Below are positions 56,059 through 64,000 of a stretch of DNA of 64,000 nucleotides, piece after piece (the first letter of the stretch is position 1; each line of letters starts with the position of its first letter). The stretch covers positions 6,758,001-6,822,000 of the forward strand of contig JAGMUV010000001.1 of the NCBI GenBank assembly GCA_020744425.1, written 5' to 3'. The DNA is from Dactylonectria macrodidyma (Eukaryota > Ascomycota > Sordariomycetes > Hypocreales > Nectriaceae). The position numbers and the translations under genes are program-made. The notes below the pieces were generated by a model, which worked only from the letters and a program-made list of their open reading frames with translations, was not told where the DNA came from and did no database searches.

Positions 56059-58074
56059 CTAGGCCTCCGTGCGATCTGGGTCCTTTTCACTCTTCAGACC
56101 ACGGTTATCGATGGTTTCCATGATTTCTAGTCTCTGTGCCATGATGACATCGAGTTGCTTTTACAGAAATGTGAGTACTTCAGACATCTTTGCAAGAGAC
56201 ATGATGATACTTACTGGCCCTTCAAATGTTTTGCCACATACGATCCAATAGCTGGCAATGACAGCCACAAATATTCCGATAACGACTGAGACGTAATCTA
56301 CTCGAGAAATTAGATATTCCCGGCAATGTAGTAGCGAGATCGAATTCCATACTCATCAAGTTTCCAGTGACAGGTAACGCTGGGGGGAAGCAAAAGAACT
56401 ATGTCATAATTTTAGTTTCGGACATCCAAATCCTAAATAATGGTATCATCCTACCACCGAAGTCACTAAAACGTAGAGAGATGCGATCCAGTTCAGAACT
56501 AGACCAAGGCGGTCTCCAAGTTTCCAAGGTGTTTCAAGTGATTGATGCTTGGCGAGAATTCCTCTTCCTCGAATATTCAATATGAATATTGGGAAGGCAT
56601 AAGAAATATTGAGAAGAATTGTGCATGATGCAATAAAAGCATTGAAGGCGACTGCGGGTCCCAGGTAGAGCAACCCAAAGAGGACATTGAAGGCGTAGCA
56701 AAGCATGATTGTTCGGGTCGGTACTTCCAACTTTTGGTCGATGTGGTTGAAATACGACGAGAAAAATATCCCTTTATCTCGAGCCATCGCGTAAATAAGT
56801 CGGCTAGCGCTAGTAATTGACCCATTAGTACCATGGATGAAGCATATGGCTAACATGCAGCTTATGACACATGCAGCTACTCGGCTGCCCGTAGCTTGGA
56901 AGACAAGTTCAATGAGAGGCATGCCAGTGGATGTTGCGATGACAGATGCTAGGTCTGTGAGGCAGAAAAGAATGACGAGGATGAAGATTGTGCCCCTAGT
57001 TGAGTCAAGTAGTCAGTATATGGTATCTGGTAAAAGAACAAGGAAGTCTAACGTGGTACCACCAACCCCAATCGCATACATGATGGCAAGAGGAGCGTCT
57101 CGCGACGGGTTCGGCATCTCCTCGGTCATATGGAGCACCGCATCGAATCCGATCAATGACAGGGCAGATTGAAGTAGACCTAGGACCCAAGCCATCCCGT
57201 CTGACCACCCTGTCTCGTTGTTGAAGGTTGCGAAGACAAAGCTAGGGTTCGTTTTATCTGACGTTGATAGAAGAACGATGCTGACAATAATCACACTCAA
57301 GATCGACCAGTATACTAAAGGCGGATGTCAGGGAATGCTCACGAAAAGCTTACGCGGCACGCTACTTACAGGCTAAATTGTTCCAGAGCCCGAGGATCCT
57401 GTTTCCCCAAATATTTGAAGCCGTGGAGAATGTGAGGATGGCAATGAAGATGAGGTATGTCTTCCATGCATCTGCAACATATTGTCCGCTAGATGCAACA
57501 ACGCACGCAGCTGAGACGAATAGTGCTATGTCGAAGTTAGTTCATATTTGCTACTTCATGCATCATCCTGATGCAGGCTATATAAATACCTCCGAAGAAG
57601 GCCTCCGTGGTGACCAGAGTAAGCCAGCCTGCAATGTTGATCCAGCCAGCGGTGAAGCTCTGTTGGGTCATGTTCAGTACTTGATGCAAAAAGCGGATTT
57701 TGTTGGGTAATCTGTTTCATACAAGTAGTTTCCTCCATTTTTCGGTGCTAAGAGCATAGACGAAGTGATACTGCCCACCCGCCGTGGGCCAGATAGCGGT
57801 AAGTTCACCCAAGCTAGCCGCCAAAGCAAAATTACAAAGGACACAGAAGATGAAACCGTAGAGGAGTGCGACTGGGCCTCCAGATGGCATCACAATGCCT
57901 ATAGTACCTCCTAAGGCAATCCAAGTGCTGTAAGAGGGATCGTATCAGATATGCTTTGTTCTGAAGACATGTGGCTCACTTGAGAATTGCAAAAGTCATT
58001 GCCACCATGGTCAACTTGGATAGTCGAGGCCGAAGATGACCTTCTGGTGAGTGCTGGGGTGGAGGATCCAACAT
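56059..58074 (-). CDS. Amino-acid/GABA/choline-type permease (APC superfamily)
   Basis: Nine exons: 58074-57980, 57927-57723, 57659-57590, 57525-57370, 57314-57053, 56995-56455, 56398-56353, 56297-56215, 56157-56059; 518 residues. Family marks: RPRLSKLTMVAMTFAILNTW, ALGGTIGIVMPSGGPVALLY, LGELTAIWPTAGGQYHFVYA, SFTAGWINIAGWLTLVTTEA, FDAVLHMTEEMPNPSRDAPL and FIHGTNGSITSASRLIYAMA. These belong to the fungal GABA/choline/amino-acid permease branch (12 helices, plasma membrane). The C-terminal tail is charged (LDVIMAQRLEIMETIDNRGL). I chose the ATG at 58074 (MLDPPPQHS); an upstream in-frame ATG at 58221 would add 49 residues that do not look family-like, and an additional 5' exon cannot be excluded. 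The exact substrate is unknown. It is oriented towards the esterase and away from the regulator. Confidence 0.9.
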
Positions 58075-59489
58075 GATGGCGGGTGTATCAATGGACAGGC
58101 ACAATAAGGTGAGATTTTTTGGTTTCCTTTTCTTGATGAAATCGTTGAGGTCGCCAAGGGCCAGGGGCGTTTGAGATGGAGGCAACGTGACATTTATGTT
58201 CACAAAACCATATACAACCAAGGCGTTTTGCTCCTTATTTCTCCTTACTGGAGGTGACTGATGTTGGCTGAGTAGATAGCGAATCTCTGGAAATGCCGAG
58301 AAGCCGCCTAATCAGCTATTGTGATGTGAACACATCAAGCCAAGAGAGCAACTCACAAAGACAAGGCATCCAGTCTAAGCCTAATCTTGATCTAGCAGCA
58401 TGGCATTTTGGTGGAGTGGTAGATTTACGCTTGTAATGCATTGGGTTAGTAAAGTCTATAGTTACCATATTTGGTATAGTACCCCCTCCGTGTATCAAGA
58501 CACTAGGTTCCGTGCGGGCCAACGGAACTGGGAAATGATCATGAGGAGATCATGTGGATGGTTGTTTTTGCCAAACGAGAGCATCTTGAACTGGAAATGA
58601 TAATCAGAATATTCATCATTGGCTTCAGATGCTTACGCTGAGAGATAGGGGCGGAGACCAGACGCGTGCATTGACCTTGGAAGCACAATGCATGCAATGG
58701 ACTGTGGCAGTTGCAAGGGGAATTCGGTGCTGTTTGGGCTGGCTATTTTTACCTGGATATTGCCCCTTCGATATCACCATCTGCTTGCATGTATATACAT
58801 ATATATGGCCTTTTGTCTCGGTAATTCGTCCGTACAGGTCCAGCTCCTTGCGAACAGATATGCACAGACGCGCGGGTTGCGTCCTTTCGGGCATGAAAGG
58901 ACGTTACGGAGTGTGAAATATGCTTGGCCCAGCTTTGGAACCTGCTGTCTTACAGCTAAGTTACCGATACCGATTCGGACTGCCCTCTCATCATGATTTT
59001 GGCTTCAGAAATTGCTGTCAGGGTCAACATTGGCAAAGCCCCAATGCTCTCTCGTTGGTCTACGGATACTCCCCTGATCAAGTGGCATAGCGCTAGCCGC
59101 ATGAGAGATGGCATTCAAGATGGTGTCGACCCCGCCTCCACGAACCAATAGTGGGCCTAGCTCTGCCACTTATCTTGTAAGTCGCTTCCGTCGAGATATC
59201 TTTGGATATCAGTCAGTCTCCACCTGCGAGTCAGTCCCTTTATCAGCGTTGCTAATGTGGCTCTGCTTGGGCTCCCCCGCATTGTCACACTTCGTCCTCG
59301 GCCCTTTGGAGCATCTACCTTGAACATCGGTTTGACTTGGACCATCTCTCAGATTGCACCCCTTTGTCCAGCATCTCCAAATTGCCCTTATTAATCTTTG
59401 TTTGGTTCCGGACGATCTATTTCGCAGTTCTCTGTCACGGTCTTGGCCCACTTCCAACTTCACGAGATTCCCTATGAGAAGGACTAGAG
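58075..59489. other. 1.4-kb divergent intergenic region between permease and Zn2Cys6 regulator
   Basis: No convincing gene. The spacing and divergent orientation make a shared regulatory region plausible. A purine/pyrimidine mixture with ATATATAT near 58797-58806. Confidence 0.45.
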
Positions 59490-61477
59490 ATGTCTATCCG
59501 ATCCAGATCTGGTTGTGTGACGTGCAAGGGCAGACATGTTCGTTCTCCAGATCTCAATCGCCCACGAAACGTAACAGGCAGCTGATTCTGTAGCTCAAAT
59601 GCGACGAGACCAAGCCTACTTGCGAGGTGTGCGCATCCCGAGGGGTAGAGTGCGGTGGCTATAGCCGTGCGCTGAGATGGTCCACCAAACACGAGAAGCT
59701 AAAAGCCGACTCTCGATGCTCTATGCAGATGTATTCTGGGAATCCGAAAAAACGTCGCGCTCGATTAAAAGCTGGGCCAAGCCCCGCATCTTCTTCTGCC
59801 ACAACCCAGGAATCTCGCTCAGACAACACCGACTGGGCCTTTGTTTCGGAAACTGGCCAATCATCTATCTCATCAAACTTCACGGCATGTGATGATACTT
59901 TGCCTCTCATGGAGTTTGATATCTCGAGCGAGGAGCTTCAGTGGAGCTGGGCAACCCCGGCAGCGACTGAAAGCAGCAACAAACTGTCCGCTCAAGATGC
60001 CAACCTGGCAGTCACACCATATGCACAAGAAACAACTCCATCATTCATCCCCCCTGCACTCACGGATATTCCACTATCACTCATCGAGTACTGGTTTCGA
60101 GACGTTTGCGCCCTGTGGTCACAATATGACTCTGATATGAACTTCAATCGCATCATAGCTACTACTCTCTGGTCTACCTCGGCTGCCGTATCAACCAGTC
60201 TCCAAAGCATGTCTTCAGCATACCTATCCTCCAAGATCCCGCACATGAAGAAGACGTCAATTTCACTGATGCTGGAAGCGACAAAAGCAATCAAGTCCGA
60301 GCTGCAAAGCGTCAAATCGTCTCACGAGCTTCCCATAGCACCACTAGGATTGCTTTATGGGCTTTTCTGTGTCGGCACTAGCATTTGTTGGCTCAATGCG
60401 ACTCAACTCGGCGTCCCATTTTTGCGGGAAGCCAAAGCTCTCCTATTTCGAATCAACCAACAAAGGCACAGCCTGTCTCACCAGGAACGGGGCCTCTTAT
60501 ACATATTCAACAAAAGTTGGACATACTGCGAACTACTTTTGTCCATGGTCACCGATACTGGTATTTTCAGTCCATACAACATCGATCAAATCGATGACGT
60601 TAGTGTCGATAGTCATCCCACTGCTCACCCGGTTCAGCCAGACGTGGACGACATACCACACCCATGGACCGGCGTTTCAACTGCATGTTCTCGCCTTTTT
60701 ACACAAACGATGACACTCTGCCGCGATCATCGCATGTCTCTCAGGCATGGCTCAACGGCGAAGCCAAACGCCGTCTTTCTCGAAGAAGCAAAAGCGTTAG
60801 AAGAACGATTCCTTGACCTGAACTTCGCGCCCGTCGCATTAATGAGCGAAACCGGGGACGACAGGACGCCGTTGCAACATTTGGTTGATGTTGCAGAGGC
60901 GTATCGGTTATCCGGGTTGATTCATTTGTACCAGACTTTCCCTGACTTGGTCAACAATCCATCCACAGACAGTGCTTGGGGAGCGTGGGAAGAATCCATT
61001 GTTCCCTTGAGCATTCGATTGGTTCGCCTACTAGAACAACTTCCACCAAACTCTGGTAGTAAGATGACTCAACCATTGCTCTGTATAACAGCGAGTACTG
61101 GGCTCAGATTCGGCCCAATGCAAGCAACGTTCGAGGGCGCCGATTTTCCTCGACAAGGCCTTGCAAGACTTGACCAAGCTGAGTCAATAGAAGGCTGCGA
61201 AATGTTGGAGTATATTGGCCACCTAATTCAAGCAGATAAAGATATCGACGATTTGACCTTGTTGGTCGAGTCTCGCTCGGAAATTGTCAACGCACGGTGC
61301 TTCGTCATGAGCCGTCTTGAAGAACTCGGCAATGTCCTGCCTCCAGGACCGATTTCGGTGGCAAAGAGTTTGGTGCAGGCCATTTGGAATGAATATGACG
61401 ATGAAAACAAGATTCCAGGCGCTGTGCATTGGGTTGATGTGATGGAGAAGCATAATCTGCGATCCTTGTTTGGATAG
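59490..61477 (+). CDS. Zn2Cys6 fungal transcription factor
   Basis: Two exons, 59490-59537 and 59594-61477; 643 residues. The 56-nt intron splits the zinc cluster, giving SGCVTCKGRH then LKCDETKPTCEVC and ASRGVECGG after joining. That is a complete C-x2-C-x6-C-x6-C-x2-C-x6-C binuclear cluster with a basic continuation (NPKKRRARLK). The rest is the fungal-specific regulatory domain of the DUF3468 (Fungal_trans_2) type: PPALTDIPLSLIEYWFRDVC, then FLDLNFAP and LSGLIHLYQTFPDLV. Located in the nucleus by family. It is flanked by a permease (divergent) and by glyoxalase I and SDR genes downstream, which could be its targets; this is inference from position only. Confidence 0.93.
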
Positions 61478-62075
61478 TCCGGCATAACCCGGTAAAACAG
61501 GTAGACAATCACTGTGGACTCGTGCGGGAAATTCCTTTGCAACATGATGGAGAGGCCACTTCAAATATGTAACCGAGTTCCCCTAAGATATGAAGCACGA
61601 AGGATAATATGTATTACAATGGCGTATGTCCTAATTTGGTTCTCCTAATGCGCCCATACATACTCGAGGCAAAAGGTTCCATGTGAAGCTAGCTGGCATC
61701 TGATACCAGAATTTCACTAGGCGTGAGTAAGAGTCTCAAGGCTAAACCTACTGTATTAAGTATAGCTTCATACATCCAAGACGTCAAGGGTAGGCTACTA
61801 CTGATCTTGACTGACAGGCCCACACCACCATCGTATTCCAATAAGGAAATTAAAGCCACACTTACATCAATGTCCTTGGAGTCATAACATACATAACTAT
61901 CAAGTAAAGTGGTGTCAGGCCATTTACACCAGATTTCTTACAGAAGCGGCTACCGGCTAAGAACGTTGAATCAGTTCCTCTCGCCTGGGTGTCTTGCCCA
62001 CTCGAATTCCAATAATCATCATTTACAACTGCAGATACGGCTCGGCCGTGACGGACAAAGTACGTGCACGCGAAA
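61478..62075. other. Intergenic between the regulator and glyoxalase I
   Basis: No gene seen; the last 100-200 bases are the likely glyoxalase promoter. Confidence 0.45.
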
Positions 62076-63243
62076 ATGGCGGCTTCAACAAACCTGAGCA
62101 AGTACAAGCTCAACCACTCCATGTAAGAACATGTCATCGCGTATATGGAATGGTCATGGCAATACTAAAAAGCTAGGATTCGAGTCAAGGATCCAAAGGA
62201 ATCAGGTGAGAGCCGATGTGTAGACCAAGGTTGATATCTTTCCATTCCAAGCTGATTATGAGTAGTCAAATTCTATCAGATTCTAGGCATGACTCTGGTT
62301 GCCAAACTGGAGTTCCCTGACAACAAATTTGATCTATACTTTTTAGGGTTTGACTCCGTGAAAGCAAAGTCCCACGGAAAGAGCACGTTTGACCGCGAAG
62401 GACTCGTTGAACTTACTCACAATTACGGCACTGAGAATGACCCCGAATATCACGTCAACAATGGGAATATGGAACATTCTATGGGGTTCGCATACATCTG
62501 TATCACTGTGGATAATCTACAGTCAGCCTGTCAGCGTTTGGAAAACGAGGGCTATGGGTTTCAGCAAAAGGCCACTGACACCAGATCTAAGGACTCTACT
62601 ATCGTGAGAGATCCAGATGGTTATTGGATCAAGTTGGTTCCTGGAGACCCCAGTCGACACATCTCTGAGACATCTGGTACCGATGTATCGAATTATCGCT
62701 TGGTGAGTGGGCCTAACATGTAATTAACATGGTACGCTAATCATGATAGAACCACACTATGCTCCGTGTAAAGGACGGGAAAAAGTCGCTGGAGTTCTAC
62801 CAAAATGTTCTCGGTTTGAGATTATTGAGGACTAGTGAAAACTCGCCCGAAGGTTTTGATGTGTACCTCCTCGGCTACGCCGCCGATATTCACGGGGCTA
62901 GTGGAATTGACGGGGCCGAGGGGCTCTTGGGGCTGATGTGGAAGTTTGGAACTGAAGGACAAGACGACTTTCAGTATCACAACGGAAACGACGAGCCACA
63001 AGGCTTTGGTCACATCTGTCTGTCTCAAACCTTCAAACATGGAAAATCAAGAGCTAACTCGTGCCAGGTATATCTGTTGACAGACTGGATGCAGCTTGCA
63101 AGCGATTTGAATCAATGAATGTGGCTTGGAAGAAGAGACTTACGGATGGAAGAATGAAGAATGTCGCATTTTTGCTTGATCCAGATGGATATTGGATTGA
63201 AGTGGTACAAAACGAGAGGTTTACGGGCAAGGAGAACTTCTAG
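62076..63243 (+). CDS. GLO1: Two-domain glyoxalase I (lactoylglutathione lyase), one metal site lost
   Basis: Five exons: 62076-62122, 62177-62205, 62266-62702, 62750-63017, 63068-63243; 318 residues, the normal length of monomeric fungal glyoxalase I. The enzyme converts the methylglyoxal-glutathione adduct to S-lactoylglutathione in the cytosol. The two vicinal-oxygen-chelate domains each start with NH(S/T)M-RVKD. In this family each active site takes its first two metal ligands from one domain and its last two from the other. Site A is complete: H14 (NHSM), E74 (LVELTHN), H259 (GFGHICI) and E305 (DPDGYWIE). Site B keeps H173 but has G232 (LLGLMWK) for Glu, Y102 (GFAYICI) for His and K148 (DPDGYWIK) for Glu. 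So only one site can bind metal. The first exon and its 54-nt intron were placed by the GTAAGA donor and matching frame. Confidence 0.9.
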
Positions 63244-63518
63244 AAGTAGAAAGCTGAGCAGGCCTGATAGCAAATGGATTCAAGTTTGATGGCTCCGTAG
63301 GAGTCATCCAACTTGTGGTTGTCGTCATATTGAACTTGTATGCGAACTCGACATGCGGTTTTGATAGAGCTCGCCTTGTTGGGGCTCACGAAGGCTTATC
63401 GCTGCGATCATATTAAACTGTATCTCAGGATGCAGTCTGAATGAATGGACAAGTAGATGAACATGCGCATTGCCATGAATCGCTAGTCTAGGCATCCCAA
63501 GTATAATAGCTACCGGTC

Positions 63519-64000
63519 TCATTGAGTAAATCCCATTCCCTTCTCCTTGATCTGCTTCTCAAATATCTCCTGTTGCGAGATGATGTGCGTACCCGCAGCA
63601 AGTCCAACTAACCCTTCCATATTGTAGACAGCCTCCAAGGGCACATCGCGAACGCACACCTCATGGGCTTCCCTAGTACCTCCACAGAATACCTCGATGA
63701 TATTGCCATTGCCGTATTTAGGGTCCTGGATGCCTTCCATGGCGACATTGACCAGCTCGTCCAACGTCAACATCAAGTCGTCGGCTTGTACTCGCTCGCG
63801 GCTGTATGGGGGGTGGAAGATTGGAGTCTGTCGACAAGAGGGTTAGTATATAATCCAAAGGCAACGAGCCATCGGAACTTCGGACTTACATCAACGACTC
63901 CTGGGCAGATAGCTGAGTTTCGGATGCCTGCAATCTTGTTCAGTGAGCCTAGAGACTTGCACATGCTAACGACTGCAGCCTTGCTAGAGTAATAAAACGG
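63519..64000 (-). CDS. Short-chain dehydrogenase/reductase, C-terminal part (cut by window edge)
   Basis: Minus strand; exon 64000-63890, intron 63889-63828 (62 nt, GTAAGT donor) and last exon 63827-63519. About 139 residues are visible. They begin at the active-site block FYYSSKAAVVSMCKSL, with the YxxxK pair of the SDR family, followed by RNSAICPGVVDTPIF, the post-catalytic strand and PG motif. The C-terminal helices (ADDLMLTLDELVNVAMEGIQ, GNIIEVFCGGTREAHEVC) resemble the hydroxyprostaglandin-dehydrogenase-like branch. The cofactor-binding N-terminus lies beyond the window. It converges with glyoxalase I, 275 bp apart. Confidence 0.85.

Noticed and set aside
58075..58221. 49-residue N-terminal extension of the permease from the ATG at 58221
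   Set aside because: Sequence does not resemble permease N-termini and reads like promoter or leader; the ATG at 58074 was preferred, although an upstream exon cannot be excluded.
58395..58480. tRNA-like A-box (GGTGGAGTGGTAG) suggesting a tRNA gene
   Set aside because: No matching B-box (GGTTCRANNCC) at the right distance and no cloverleaf arms could be paired.

Overview
This window looks like nuclear DNA of a filamentous ascomycete, probably a Sordariomycete and perhaps Hypocreales. Genes on both strands are split by introns of about 46-93 nt (GTAAGT/GTGAGT-type donors, CTAAC/CTGAC-type branch sites, YAG acceptors). The content is typical of such fungi: NACHT-ankyrin receptors, a Zn2Cys6 regulator, Dal5-type transporters, a PTH11-like 7TM protein and a Tc1/mariner relic. 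Species is not resolvable by eye. Exon joins were chosen by hand from splice signals and reading frame; every multi-exon model reported as intact sums to a whole number of codons.

Layout. 0-9 kb: end of an unknown gene, a large decayed NACHT-ankyrin gene (1.6-7.0 kb), a small single-pass membrane protein, a 30-bp minisatellite and a worn second copy of the ankyrin gene's 3' end. 9-23.3 kb is a well-preserved housekeeping block: Dal5-like transporter, Ras-like protein with eroded motifs, ten-exon xanthine dehydrogenase, 7TM rhodopsin-fold protein, and a second Dal5-like transporter divergent from it. Two anion/allantoate-type permeases flanking xanthine dehydrogenase suggest a purine-nitrogen neighbourhood.

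25-37 kb: a three-gene locus (small helical protein, membrane-anchored unknown protein, Hsp70-like ATPase with a divergent promoter), then a Tc1/mariner relic, a dead Cid1-type nucleotidyltransferase gene, and a rearranged, decayed second copy of the three-gene locus. 37-54 kb: a graveyard of NLR-like and other genes (phosphorylase-NACHT-ankyrin, PD-(D/E)XK-like, truncated NACHT-ankyrin, F-box) surrounding one small intact gene (AAMDC/Mth938 family) and one large intact STAND-like gene of about 1,575 residues (Goodbye-like N-terminus, P-loop, helical repeats, acidic stretch, ZZ-like zinc finger).

54.8-64 kb is again well preserved: SGNH/GDSL esterase, nine-exon amino-acid permease, Zn2Cys6 regulator, two-domain glyoxalase I and a short-chain dehydrogenase running off the right edge. 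The glyoxalase keeps one complete metal site while three of four ligands of the other are replaced.

Most noteworthy: the duplicated Hsp70-like/membrane/helical locus, the unusual intact STAND protein with ZZ-like finger, the asymmetric glyoxalase I, and the concentration of dead NLR-type genes around the transposon relic.
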